57,256 nt of DNA. Origin: Haloquadratum sp. (GTDB taxonomy: Archaea > Halobacteriota > Halobacteria > Halobacteriales > Haloferacaceae). The stretch's first letter is position 1. The number at the start of each line of letters is the position of its first letter. Positions 36,831-45,344 of this stretch are shown here, one piece after another. Position numbers and translations under genes: made by a program. The stretch covers positions 1 to 57,256 of the forward strand of contig JAQCNF010000095.1 of assembly GCA_028275165.1 (NCBI GenBank), in the 5' to 3' direction. The notes under the pieces were generated by a model. It worked only from the letters and a program-made list of their open reading frames with translations. It made no database searches and was not told the origin of the DNA.

Positions 36831-37595
36831 TCAGGTTCCTCTGCCGCTGAATAGTCGACCCAGTCGATCAAGAAACCCTGTTCCAAATTCAGGGGTAACT
36901 GTCTCCCTTGCTATTCCTTCCGCAACCGAGAGAATCGCATCTGTATACTTAGATCCCTGTGATGAACTGGGAATCTCAACGGTATCGGCAGTTGTCGCCT
37001 CCGGAAGTGAGTACTCAGCGTTTTCAAGAGTTCCAAAGTTCGAAATAACGAAGTCAGCCCGTGAGCCAATATCGCGCATCCGCTCTCGAGTCCGCTCAAC
37101 AGCGATTGAGCCTTGTATGGTGGCTGGTGAAACAATCAACGCCTGCTCAGCCCGATTGACGGCTGCAATAGCGAGGTTAGTTGCTAAAGGCGGGACATCC
37201 ACGAGCACCCGGTCACTCAGGTGAGCAGCTTCGGTCAACAGGTGTTCAAACTCAGTAGCTGCCTCTGGTGTCTGTGCCCGTGCGAGTTGTTCAAACGAGG
37301 AGTATGCTGCGACAACGTTGACCTGACCTTCTACAGTTTGTGTTGTGGCAACTTGCCGAACGGCGTCGGTGAACTCATTCTGATCTGGAGCGCTACACAG
37401 TGATGTGACATCTGGCTCAATCCGATCTGAAACGTATCCAGCGAGTCCTTGAGTTGCAACGGCTGCATCACACACCGTGACGACTTCGCCTGCAGCAGCG
37501 AACAAAGCCGCTATTTCGACCGTCGTTCGGGTCGTTCCTGCGCCTCCAGTCGCGCCAACGAATGCAGTAATCGGTGCGGTATCATGCACTGTCAT
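36831..37595 (-). CDS. ParA/MinD-like protein lacking the P-loop lysine
   Basis: 254 residues with the SIMIBI fold pattern of ParA/MinD: TAFVGATGGAGTTRTTVEIAALF at the N-terminus where the P-loop should be, VTVCDAAVATQGLAGY (switch I), RVLVDVPPLATN (Walker B) and VISNFGTLENAEYSLP. In the P-loop, the pattern xKGGxGK(S/T)T reads TGGAGTTRTT, so both the signature lysine and the phosphate-binding lysine are missing; the nearest basic residue is the Arg two positions later. It may bind nucleotide weakly or not at all, like some CpaE-type relatives. No parB-like partner is seen. Distinct from the canonical MinD-like gene about 2 kb away. Confidence 0.82.
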   Translation of the reverse strand: MTVHDTAPITAFVGATGGAGTTRTTVEIAALFAAAGEVVTVCDAAVATQGLAGYVSDRIEPDVTSLCSAPDQNEFTDAVRQVATTQTVEGQVNVVAAYSSFEQLARAQTPEAATEFEHLLTEAAHLSDRVLVDVPPLATNLAIAAVNRAEQALIVSPATIQGSIAVERTRERMRDIGSRADFVISNFGTLENAEYSLPEATTADTVEIPSSSQGSKYTDAILSVAEGIARETVTPEFGTGFLDRLGRLFSGRGT

Positions 37596-38426
37596 GATAC
37601 TCTATCAGACCATACTCATATAAAATTGAGATGACTGCCCGTGAGAGTGCAGTCTATATAGATTCAACCAGCATATGAGTGACTTTCGCCACCAGATGAG
37701 TCCGGCGACTGAACCAACAACCCTGCTACAAGGCATAGATATGTGTGCGCGGATACAGTATATGCCACTTCGACCGAGAGTAAAAAGCAAGGCGATTATG
37801 CTGACCGTTACACATCAATCAAGCGAACTGAAGCTCCTCAACGGGGACGAGCAATAGCTTCGTGGCAGAGCCACTGACTGTCCAGCAGATCTGAGACACT
37901 CACTCATCAGGATTGACCTGCTCGGTGAATACCCGATAAGAGGCCAGCAGCTTGAGCAACGAGATGATGTCTCCAGCCGACGCTAGTTGCTTGAGGGTAG
38001 GTAGTTCAGCGAAGCGAGATAGTGAGAGTTCCACGGGTCTTGACCTCCTCCAACGGCTGAAGCTGTGGGATTCCGCGAAACAGGTGTTCAGGTTGCGTGT
38101 TTCCCCGGCGGTGAAGCACGCCTTCGCGCCTCCGTCAATAGTGACCGCTGATGATGACCGCGAGCGTGCTTTCCAACGCGTGTCGTGGGGTCAAAGCCGC
38201 CCTCTCATCTGCACTGCACATGGCAGGCAATCACAAAGCAGTCGGCACAGTGTTTGGCGTGCTGGGCTACACAGTTCACGTCGCCCAAGGTGTTACGCCA
38301 TGCTTGTCTGGCTTATTAGCTGACAGCACGTCAGAGTGATTTTCTGTCGCACGTGAAACGTGTAAACACTCGCCGGTGAACACCATCGATAGAAATCTCA
38401 TGTTTGTGACTCTTCACCCGTATTGA
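37596..38426. other. Gene-poor region with an IS-derived end
   Basis: About 830 bases. A terminal hairpin of the tnpB elements lies at 38041-38075. The following stretch (about 38090-38340) is relatively GC-rich and contains short frames without recognisable products; it could be the body of a decayed element. No other feature supported. Confidence 0.4.
38041..38075 (+). repeat. IS1341/IS605-type terminal hairpin
   Basis: gacctcctc, then CAACGGCT-GA-AGCTGTGG, then gattcc. The frame CCTCC-stem-GGGATTCC is the same as at the ends of the elements at 41890 and 46999. The stem has one mismatch and one G-T pair, a sign of age. No tnpB remnant is recognisable next to it. Confidence 0.55.
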
Positions 38427-38522
38427 ATGGAATATCCACTTGAGCGTGTGAACGCCGACTGGTTCCTCGTCGTCGTGTCGTCTGCTTTATCGATGGGCTT
38501 TCATCTCGCTACACCGCTGTAA
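38427..38522 (+). CDS. Possible 31-residue hydrophobic peptide
   Basis: ATG to TAA reading MEYPLERVNADWFLVVVSSA and on to LATPL: a short polar head and one hydrophobic stretch that could cross a membrane. It ends 4 bases before the convergent HIT gene. It could be a real micro-protein, the start of a truncated gene, or chance. There is no clear promoter. Confidence 0.25.
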   Translation: MEYPLERVNADWFLVVVSSALSMGFHLATPL

Positions 38523-38526
38523 TTGG

Positions 38527-38946
38527 TCAGGATCTGATTGTCTCAGCAATCGTTTCAAGCTCAGATTGACCCAAATCAGGGCGCTGATTTACGACAGCAT
38601 GAATTGGACTCCCATTATCATCCTCAAACCGAGGGATAATATGAATATGTACATGCGGAACTTCTTGCCCTGCTTCGCTTCCATCATTCACCCCGACTGT
38701 TGTTGCATCAGCTTCAACTGCCGACTCGATTGCCGGAAGCAGCTTGTGGACTGTCGTCCAGAGATCTATTCGGGTTGTCTCAGGTACGTCTGTGAGTCGT
38801 TCGTATGGTTCATGCGGAACCACCAGTGTATGTCCGACTGCGAGTGGATTCGCGTCAAGAAATGCAGAGATAGTATCCGACTCATACACCATGTGGCTGG
38901 GGATATCGCCGGCTATGATCTGTTCAAAGACGGTTGGGGTATCCAT
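38527..38946 (-). CDS. HIT-family nucleotide hydrolase/transferase
   Basis: 139 residues. The histidine triad HVHIHIIPR near residue 97 gives the HxHxH motif, with the conserved N-terminal FEQIIAGDIPSHMVYE and DANPLAVGHTLVVPHEPYE segments of the HINT/Fhit-like branch. These proteins hydrolyse nucleoside phosphoramidates or related AMP esters in the cytoplasm. Full length. It lies 45 bases downstream of prs on the same strand, so a shared transcript of prs and this gene is plausible. Confidence 0.92.
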   Translation of the reverse strand: MDTPTVFEQIIAGDIPSHMVYESDTISAFLDANPLAVGHTLVVPHEPYERLTDVPETTRIDLWTTVHKLLPAIESAVEADATTVGVNDGSEAGQEVPHVHIHIIPRFEDDNGSPIHAVVNQRPDLGQSELETIAETIRS

Positions 38947-38991
38947 ATCTTAGATTTGTGTGTAATGATACAAAGAGTATTTTGGCTCACA

Positions 38992-39849
38992 TCAACTGCC
39001 CTCCAGAAACGCTCCAATCACGGGGGCCGCTGAAACGACGCTTACATCACGCTCAAGTGTATCTGTGGCGATAATTTGTTCAACGCCAGCGGTTTCAAGT
39101 TTTGTCCGAGCGTTCTGAACTAACAGTGGATGAATACACGTTGCAAAGACACGGCTGGCACCGGCATCATTTAATAAATCAACTGCCTGACTGAGCGTCG
39201 ACCCCGTGGCAATTATATCATCCACAACTACCACATCTCGGTCAGACAACTCCGTGTCCCGCGTCGTGAGATCAACCTCTTCTCCTGAGTGACGCGTCTT
39301 GAGGAAATAATCTGTTTTCCCAGATCCATATGAATCACGAACGCGAGTAGCCAATTCTACTGCGCCTGCATCCGGTGCTAAAAAGAGCGGATCACAAAGT
39401 GTCGTGGGTAACGCATCTGCCAACAGATGTGCAGTAGAATAGATATTCACTGGAACATCAAAGTAACTGTCTAAGTTGTCTTCATGTGGGTCGATGAGAA
39501 TAATATGATCGGTCGTTGTTGAGACTGCACGTGCCATTGCTCTCGCTGAATTCGGCTCTCCAAACTTGAAGGCCTGGTCTTGTCTTGCATAACTCATGTA
39601 TGGAATAACTGTCACTACCCTTTCAGCGCCTGCTTCGCGAACAGCATCCTGTAATTGCAAGAGTTCGATCCACGCCCTGTCCGACTCCGCACTCCCAATT
39701 ATTACTGCAGTGTCGCTATCGAAATCAGCGACCCGACACAGTCTCTCCCCATCCGGAAACTGCTGATAATGAACAGTCGCCAGTGGTATCGACTGTGCTT
39801 TTGCAACCGCCGCCGCAAGTGCCTGTGATGCAGAGCCCGGAACAATCAT
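38992..39849 (-). CDS. prs: Ribose-phosphate diphosphokinase (PRPP synthetase)
   Basis: 285 residues from the ATG at 39849 (MIVPGSASQALAAAVAKAQ), the usual start for archaeal Prs; longer in-frame starts at 39903 and 39963 add an unlike leader. It makes PRPP from ribose 5-phosphate and ATP, the product of rpiA feeding nucleotide, His and Trp synthesis. Motifs: FPDGERLCRV, the flexible ATP loop region PYMSYARQDQAFK, DPHEDN in place of the metal-binding DLHxxQ, and the PRPP loop VVVVDDIIATGSTL near residue 205. Intact. Confidence 0.93.
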   Translation of the reverse strand: MIVPGSASQALAAAVAKAQSIPLATVHYQQFPDGERLCRVADFDSDTAVIIGSAESDRAWIELLQLQDAVREAGAERVVTVIPYMSYARQDQAFKFGEPNSARAMARAVSTTTDHIILIDPHEDNLDSYFDVPVNIYSTAHLLADALPTTLCDPLFLAPDAGAVELATRVRDSYGSGKTDYFLKTRHSGEEVDLTTRDTELSDRDVVVVDDIIATGSTLSQAVDLLNDAGASRVFATCIHPLLVQNARTKLETAGVEQIIATDTLERDVSVVSAAPVIGAFLEGS

Positions 39850-40302
39850 ATCCACATATCGAGAGTCATTACAAAATGACCTTTCGGCTTTCGTTTTGCT
39901 CATCAAATCCCGACTGGACCGGTTCAGATATGCGCTGATCGTACTCAAACACACAACGGGCAAAACACCGAGAGTGAAACCATATGGGTATCTCTGAGCA
40001 GAAATACCGACATTCTGTCATGCGAGCATCTCAGTCTTTGCCAGACTAATCTGAAGGGGTCTTTGCCACGATGCCGGATCGAATGGATCCTCAGATTGGA
40101 TGAGCCAAGCGCTTTGAGGCTTGATCCCAAGAGCAGTTCACGAGAACATCTTGATGATAGCTTGAGGTAGCACAACGGAGCTTGAGACAGAACGTGGCAA
40201 TCGCACAGCATGGATGTGAGTCACATGCCTGTTGGCGACCATGTCAGGAAAGATTGTTATTCCACTTGCTGGACATTATGTTCTGCGTCAGCAAGATGCA
40301 TT
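39850..40302. other. Spacer between prs and the tnpB element
   Basis: About 450 bases with no ORF of recognisable family and no RNA gene seen. It is AT/GC-mixed and adjoins the right end of the insertion element; the last 20 bases before it would be the guide-encoding flank if the element makes an omega RNA. Confidence 0.4.
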
Positions 40303-40305
40303 GTG

Positions 40306-40590
40306 ACATCCTCGCCCGCGGTAAACGGCGGGGCTTCCTACAAGGGAAGCCTCGTTTCGAGAGGGGTTTCAGGACTGAAAGGCCACAAGCGTCGTCTGTC
40401 CGGGTTTCGGACTCGGCGTGTGGTGTCCTGTGGCGGTGTCACAACCGCTCCCATCCTGTGGCGAGTCATCGCCTACCGATTTCCAAGGCAGGCTCTCTCC
40501 CCACGGGTCAAGGCGACCAGCTATATTGGCCGCCGTCGCAAGATCGCGACGCGATCTTGCTGCCCGCCAGACGTCGTCTGGCGACCGCGT
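40306..40590 (-). ncRNA. Candidate omega RNA (reRNA) at the tnpB 3' end
   Basis: Strong structure spans the last codons of tnpB and the region after it: a 23-bp perfect palindrome at 40538-40560 (11-bp arms), a 19-bp one at 40565-40583 (9-bp arms), and the terminal hairpin at 40314-40331. In characterised TnpB systems the guide RNA derives from exactly this place, with the guide in the flank beyond the right end, here below 40303 on the minus strand. The RNA itself is inferred; the palindromes are seen directly. Confidence 0.5.
40308..40337 (+). repeat. Right-end hairpin of the tnpB element
   Basis: gacatcctcg then CCCGC...ggtaaacg...GCGGG then gcttcc. Stem 40314-40318 with 40327-40331. It lies beyond the 3' end of tnpB. 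Confidence 0.7.
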
Positions 40591-41665
40591 TGATGTCTGC
40601 TTGATACTCCGTGAGCCAACACCCGTCGTTCGTACACCTGAATTCTGCTTGCGAACCCCGTCGACCAATATGCTCGCAGGCATGGCACGTCTGCGAAGTG
40701 TAGGCATGGTTCACGAATTGAACCGGAATGCCAGCTTCGGCGGCCTTGTCCTCAATCCGATCAGTGAGCCGAGCGAACGCCCATCCATGCAGTCGACGGT
40801 TCATGTACGCACCGTAATCCAGCCGCTCACGGATGTACGACAGGTCTTCGAGGACGATAACCGGATCATCGAACTGTTGGGTATACTCAACAGCCTGTCG
40901 AGACGCCTGCTCGACAATATCCGTCAAAGCGTTCTGGTAGTGGTCGAATCGGTTATCACGTCGCCACTCTGCACAGTCGCGTTCTTGCAGGCGTTTCAGC
41001 GTGGTGTGCATCTCCTTGCGGAGCTGTCGAGCGCGAGAACCGTCGAACAGAAACGGCTCTTTCGGCGTTCCGTTCTCCGTGAGGGCACAGCCCGTCAGGA
41101 GTTTGGATTCGCCGATGTCGAAGCCAACCGGTGTTGGGTCATCCGGCATCTCGGCGGCTTCGATCTCGTATTCAACAGTGACGTGCAACACCCAGTTCGT
41201 CCGGTTCTGTTGCAGCCGGAACTCACCGGGCGACAGCTCGCCGTCGAACAGGTCGACCCAGAGATCGCACTGTTGTGGATTGATCCGCAGCGGAATCCAG
41301 AAGGCGTTGCCACGCCCAGGCTGCGGCACACGCCAGCAGAACTCATGTCGGCGGTCATCGGATTGATCGAGACAAAAGCCTCGGTTGGTGAATCGAACCG
41401 GATGATCGTCTCTGAGTTCCGAAGCGTTGTACGTGTCACGCAGTTTCGGCACGTAGCTCTTGAGAGCGTCTTTGGCGTAGGACGTGAGACTGTAGGGTGT
41501 CACAATGTCGTTGACTGCCGATTGGGTATCTGCGCCACTCTCGAAGGCGTCTTTGAGGGCATGCCGGTAGGTCGCCACGGTTCGGTGAAGCCGACGCTCT
41601 TTGTGCGCCGTAGGTGGCGCGAGCGTAGCTTCAAGCGTCTTCGTGGCGGTGGTTTCGGCAGTCAT
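40508..41665 (-). CDS. tnpB: TnpB-family RNA-guided nuclease (IS1341/IS605 OrfB)
   Basis: 385 residues from the ATG at 41665 (MTAETTATKTLEATLAP). All three RuvC acids are present: Asp183 in VGFDIGESKLL, Glu273 in VIVLEDLSYIRERL and Asp357 in YQADINAVARR. The zinc ribbon between them has Cys327, Cys330, Cys344 and Cys349. TnpB cuts DNA under guidance of an RNA from the element end and helps retain the element. The last about 20 residues are encoded by perfect palindromes, so the peptide tail may serve the RNA fold more than the protein. The plus-strand frame covering most of the gene is a shadow. Confidence 0.92.
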   Translation of the reverse strand: MTAETTATKTLEATLAPPTAHKERRLHRTVATYRHALKDAFESGADTQSAVNDIVTPYSLTSYAKDALKSYVPKLRDTYNASELRDDHPVRFTNRGFCLDQSDDRRHEFCWRVPQPGRGNAFWIPLRINPQQCDLWVDLFDGELSPGEFRLQQNRTNWVLHVTVEYEIEAAEMPDDPTPVGFDIGESKLLTGCALTENGTPKEPFLFDGSRARQLRKEMHTTLKRLQERDCAEWRRDNRFDHYQNALTDIVEQASRQAVEYTQQFDDPVIVLEDLSYIRERLDYGAYMNRRLHGWAFARLTDRIEDKAAEAGIPVQFVNHAYTSQTCHACEHIGRRGSQAEFRCTNDGCWLTEYQADINAVARRRLAGSKIASRSCDGGQYSWSP

Positions 41666-41722
41666 CCGACAGTACAGTGTAGGCAACCAAAGCAAATAAA
41701 CACACAGATAACACACATATGC

Positions 41723-41860
41723 ATGGTCAAATCAATCCGAGTAGAGGTAGAGGACGATCAGCACGAACGACTGAGCGAGATCAAAGACCGACGCGGCTAT
41801 ACGTGGAAAGGATTGTTGCTGGAAGGTGCGAAAGCACTGGACACCGACGACACCCAGTAG
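41723..41860 (+). CDS. Ribbon-helix-helix-like small protein of the tnpB element
   Basis: 45 residues: MVKSIRVEVEDDQHERLSEI then RRGYTWKGLLLEGAKAL. The strand-helix-helix layout matches the short CopG/VapB-like proteins often encoded next to haloarchaeal tnpB. It starts 57 bases from the divergent tnpB start, so it may repress the shared promoter. The left-end hairpin follows 30 bases after its stop. A decayed copy in the same place is in the second element (46833-46970), which argues it belongs to the element. Confidence 0.82.
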   Translation: MVKSIRVEVEDDQHERLSEIKDRRGYTWKGLLLEGAKALDTDDTQ

Positions 41861-41884
41861 TGGGACAGACAGCCAAGTGTCGCA

Positions 41885-41919
41885 TTCCTCCCCGCCGCAA
41901 GCGGCGGGGTTTCCTGCTT
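41885..41919 (+). repeat. Left-end hairpin of the tnpB element
   Basis: cattcctc, then CCCCGCCG-CAAG-CGGCGGGG (41890-41909, perfect 8-bp stem), then tttcct. This is the 5' end relative to tnpB. Confidence 0.78.
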
Positions 41920-41967
41920 GTAGAAAGATGTGTCAACTGCTGAATATTATTGGAACTGTATTTACAC

Positions 41968-42420
41968 TCAAAGAAACTCTCGGACATCAGTATACCACAT
42001 GTCATGATAGTCGAGTTCACCAATTCGCTCTGCGATTGCGACCGCTAAGACGTGCCAGCAGCGTTGAGTCTTATCCTCGGCGTCAAGGTTATACTGACTA
42101 TCCTTACAGGTACAGCGAGCTGCCTCGATAATATATTCGTCCTCATGACCAACAACAATCATGAAATCATTATACTTTTTTATTCGATTCTCTGAGACTG
42201 CTTCGACTGCTCTCACGCCACGCTCTCCATGCTGCTCGACTAACCGGTCGACGGCTGTGGGGATGAGCTCGCCCGCAGATGCCAGCTGAACTGCCCACAG
42301 AGCCTCTTCACTATCTGTCCCTGTCGGGACTGCGTATGGTGGCTCAGCATCCGTATCTACTGAGCTCGAATCAGAATCCTCTCGCTCTCCGTCTGCCACG
42401 ACCAATGCTATTATCGACAT
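41968..42420 (-). CDS. SWIM zinc-finger protein
   Basis: 150 residues. The SWIM motif CxC-x(n)-CxH is present near the C-terminus: CTCKDSQYNL then TQRCWHVLAVAIAERIG, with Cys-x-Cys and Cys-x-His as zinc ligands. The N-terminal 40 residues are acidic and low in order; the middle (ALWAVQLASAGELIPTAVDR and RIKKYNDFMIVV) is a small mixed domain. SWIM proteins bind DNA or proteins, and haloarchaea have many with unknown roles. It is divergent from trm1 with about 177 bases between, and lies 43 bases from the end of the tnpB element. Confidence 0.88.
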   Translation of the reverse strand: MSIIALVVADGEREDSDSSSVDTDAEPPYAVPTGTDSEEALWAVQLASAGELIPTAVDRLVEQHGERGVRAVEAVSENRIKKYNDFMIVVGHEDEYIIEAARCTCKDSQYNLDAEDKTQRCWHVLAVAIAERIGELDYHDMWYTDVREFL

Positions 42421-42597
42421 TGACTAAGTCTCTCCGATGCCCGGAGATTGATTCAACTCGCATGCGTCTAACGCACTGATTATGTTACCCCATCCCACCT
42501 GTGTTGTCTTCAATATGAATCTTGACTATCTCTCGGTTCATAGATGTGTGTTAGCCATACCGTGTGGTTTTTGCTATGACCTTCCTACCGCTTGCCT

Positions 42598-43713
42598 ATG
42601 GAGGTTAACGAGGGGGAAGTGATAATCACTGTCCCGGAGGTTCGTGATGGCGCGAGTGAGGGGACTGGATCATCAGTATTTTATAACCCAACGCAAGAAC
42701 TCAATCGAGATATTACTGTGGCTACTCTTCGGGCATATCGAGCGCGACAACCACAGGTGGAAACGTATCTTGATGCGATGATGGCAAGCGGTATTAGAGG
42801 GGTGCGCGCAGCCACTGCCGGATTTCAGGTATCTGGGACGGATACAGACTCTGCGGCCGTTCAGTTGGCTCGAGAGAATTTTGCACGAAACAACGTTTCG
42901 GGAGATCTGCGGCAGGCTGATGCGAATGTCGCGATGCATCAAACCCGATATGACATTGTTGATCTCGACCCGTTTGGAACCCCTGCTCCGTATCTCGATG
43001 CCGCCTTAGCAAACACTGCTGGGCTGGTTTGCGTTACCGCGACTGATACTGCTCCGTTATGTGGCGCCCATCAGGATTCTGGAATCCGCTCTTATGGCGC
43101 CGTTCCACAGAACACAGAGTATCATCCAGAAATGGGATTGCGGACCCTCCTCTCAGCGATAATTCGAACCGCAGCTCGCCACGACAGAGCCGCAGTGCCG
43201 ATTCTCTCGCATGTCAGTCGACACTACGTTCGGACATACGTTGAAATTGAAGCTAGTTCGACGGCTGCGAATGAACGTATTGCATCGCTGGGATATATTT
43301 ATCATTGTGAAGACTGCCTCCATCGCGACGCAGAGACTAGTCTCATCGCACATCCACCGTCACGGTGTGCTGCATGTTCAAGTGAACGCATACTAACTGC
43401 AGGACCAGTCTACGTAGGCAAAATATGCGATCCGGAATTTGTTGCGGCAGTTTGTTCGGAGACTGATTCACGCTTGGCCACTGCGAATAAAGCGAGACGT
43501 ATTCTTTCGACGATTCAAACGGAACTTGATACCCCGACACACTATGACCAACACCGGCTGTGTAAACTCTGGGGCCGATCCGCAAGCGCGATGGATGATT
43601 TTCTTGAAGACCTGCACGAGAGCGGTCACTCAGCATCACGAGCACACTACTCTGGAACAGCGTTCAAAACGACAGCATCGATTACAGAGATTCGCTCAGC
43701 AACGGGCAGCTGA
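42598..43713 (+). CDS. trm1: tRNA (guanine-26-N2)-dimethyltransferase Trm1
   Basis: 371 residues from the ATG at 42598 (MEVNEGEVIITVPEV). It dimethylates G26 of tRNAs using S-adenosylmethionine. Features in order: VFYNPTQELNRDIT near residue 30, the SAM-binding DAMMASGIRGVRAATA near residue 60, FARNN, the family motif IVDLDPFGTPAPYLDAA near residue 120 (the NPPY-equivalent), and a C-terminal zinc-binding domain with YHCEDCLHR and CAACSSERILTAGPVY. Length and motifs are complete. Confidence 0.95.
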   Translation: MEVNEGEVIITVPEVRDGASEGTGSSVFYNPTQELNRDITVATLRAYRARQPQVETYLDAMMASGIRGVRAATAGFQVSGTDTDSAAVQLARENFARNNVSGDLRQADANVAMHQTRYDIVDLDPFGTPAPYLDAALANTAGLVCVTATDTAPLCGAHQDSGIRSYGAVPQNTEYHPEMGLRTLLSAIIRTAARHDRAAVPILSHVSRHYVRTYVEIEASSTAANERIASLGYIYHCEDCLHRDAETSLIAHPPSRCAACSSERILTAGPVYVGKICDPEFVAAVCSETDSRLATANKARRILSTIQTELDTPTHYDQHRLCKLWGRSASAMDDFLEDLHESGHSASRAHYSGTAFKTTASITEIRSATGS

Positions 43714-43833
43714 CTCGGTTGAAGACCGACTCTCGTCTCGCGAGGAGTGACTCCATGACCACACGAGATTATTGTGTGCATCTATACATATCGGCAGCTA
43801 CAACATCAGCGGGTGAATGTCTCAAAGCAGACA

Positions 43834-44292
43834 ATGGGCGCGGACGATGAGCATACGGGCAATTCAGACCCGGCGGATGCAGGTGATCAACCGGATGAGA
43901 CAGCCACTTACGACACGACAGAGCAGTCCTCCAACAGTCTAGCGGCCGAGGTTGAAACACTCCGCGGAGAGGTTGAGCAACTCGAATCAGTGGTTGAATC
44001 GCGAACGATAGACCGCTCAGATTTAAAAAGTGAACTGGAGGAATATGTGCGCTCACGAGTTAGACGCAGCAAGGCCCGTGGCTGGGGGCCATACCTCATT
44101 TTGTTATATGGGAGTCTCACCTCAATTGCTGCTTTCTATCTCCTCTCAGACCTCGTGGCTATCCTTGCAATGATAATCGTTTTCCTCTCTACACTCGGGC
44201 TCTACGTTCTGTTTATTCTCATTGGAGTGACGCTTCGAGTGCTCGGAACACCGACTCAGGCAGCGCGTTGGTACCGTAACCGCAGCGAGTAA
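43834..44292 (+). CDS. Haloarchaeal coiled-coil membrane protein
   Basis: 152 residues from the ATG at 43834. An acidic disordered head of about 35 residues is followed by a coiled coil (SLAAEVETLRGEVEQLESVV), a basic stretch (RSRVRRSKARGWG) and two hydrophobic helices (LILLYGSLTSIAAFYLL and LAMIIVFLSTLGLYVLFIL). The basic stretch before the first helix predicts the coiled coil inside the cell. Similar proteins are sometimes called bZIP-like, which is probably only the coiled coil. It is coupled to the next gene, whose ATG follows the stop at once. Confidence 0.78.
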   Translation: MGADDEHTGNSDPADAGDQPDETATYDTTEQSSNSLAAEVETLRGEVEQLESVVESRTIDRSDLKSELEEYVRSRVRRSKARGWGPYLILLYGSLTSIAAFYLLSDLVAILAMIIVFLSTLGLYVLFILIGVTLRVLGTPTQAARWYRNRSE

Positions 44293-45171
44293 ATGCACCA
44301 GATGTCTGCTCTTCGGTTAATGTGGATGCGCGGTGTTGGCGAAGCTGAGTTCGCGAGTGGTCTTTCGACGTCTACACAGCTGGTTTTTTGGATACTCACG
44401 CACCTTGGAAATCCATATGGACTGCTCGCAGTGGTTTTATTACTCTATGTAAGTGGCCCCAAATTGGGGGTCACACCACAATATGCGCTGTGCGTGCTTG
44501 CCTGTGGATTGATTGCAGTTGGTGTGACAATTGGGCTCAAACATTACTTTTTGCTGGCCCGTCCACCGACCTCGTATCGGGGCGGCTACGGATTTCCGAG
44601 TGGGCATGCATTCGGTGCAACAGTCTTCTGGGGAGCGATCGGAATCTTGTCGGCGCGACAGGGCAGACGAGCACGAGTTGCTGGAGCCATCTGCGTTATT
44701 CTGACTGTCGCCGCTTCACGCGTTATCCTTGGCGTCCACTATATCATTGATGTTATTGTGGGGATGACATTGGGTGCCTCTGTTCTCCTCGTCGCGGTCA
44801 CGCTTCCGACGTTAGCTCGGCGTCACGGCGCTTCCTCACCAACTCGCGTCTCACTGAACGTGCTGTTCGCTGGGGCAATACTATCTAATTCGACTGCGAC
44901 GCTATTTGCTCCGGGACGAAGCGAGTTGTATATCACTCTTGGTATTGCACTCGCAGTATCGGCTGCACTCTGCAGGCAGGACAGGAGTTTCATTCCCGGA
45001 TTCCGCTCACATGCTTTCCCACCACTTACTGTCGCAATCATCATACTTGCTGCCAGCGGGGGATTAGTTATGACACTGTATCAAGCTCAACTGAATGGTC
45101 TGATGCTGACGCTCTGTGGAAGTGGCCTCACTGGTGGTTGGCTATGGTTTGCTACAATAGTGCGCACCTGA
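44293..45171 (+). CDS. PAP2-family membrane phosphatase
   Basis: 292 residues with about eight membrane helices. The phosphatidate phosphatase triad motifs are intact: KHYFLLARPP (KxxxxxxRP) near residue 85, GYGFPSGHAFG (PSGH) near residue 100, and SRVILGVHYIIDVIVG (SRxxxxxHxxxD) near residue 142. It dephosphorylates a lipid phosphate or pyrophosphate such as an isoprenoid pyrophosphate at the membrane; the exact substrate is unknown. It starts immediately after the stop of the coiled-coil membrane protein. Downstream lies the decayed tnpB element. Confidence 0.92.
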   Translation: MHQMSALRLMWMRGVGEAEFASGLSTSTQLVFWILTHLGNPYGLLAVVLLLYVSGPKLGVTPQYALCVLACGLIAVGVTIGLKHYFLLARPPTSYRGGYGFPSGHAFGATVFWGAIGILSARQGRRARVAGAICVILTVAASRVILGVHYIIDVIVGMTLGASVLLVAVTLPTLARRHGASSPTRVSLNVLFAGAILSNSTATLFAPGRSELYITLGIALAVSAALCRQDRSFIPGFRSHAFPPLTVAIIILAASGGLVMTLYQAQLNGLMLTLCGSGLTGGWLWFATIVRT

Positions 45172-45344
45172 CTCACGCACAAATATCTAAGAGCATACAG
45201 AAGAGTCAGTATCAGGCGGCTGATAACAGAGGTCACAACTCGATATCAATGATTACAGGACGCCGTTTCGCGCAGTTGATTTCATGCTCTATCGTGGCGT
45301 ACTCACTACGCAATTCAGAAAGTTTGTGTGGCTATCGTATAAAC

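Larger units (their letters stand above)
40303..41925 (-). mobile_element. IS1341-type (IS605 superfamily) element with intact tnpB
   Basis: About 1.6 kb flanked by the two terminal hairpins (40314-40331 and 41890-41909). It carries tnpB on the minus strand and a small ribbon-helix-helix-like gene on the plus strand. There is no tnpA (Y1 transposase), so movement must rely on a TnpA elsewhere in the genome. Ends are approximate, set by the gatgtca / gaggatgtca motif on one side and ggtttcctgc on the other. Confidence 0.8.

Noticed and set aside
40418-41860. Long plus-strand frame (480 codons) over the tnpB element
   Set aside because: It is the shadow of tnpB on the other strand; only its final 45 codons (41723-41860) correspond to a real gene.
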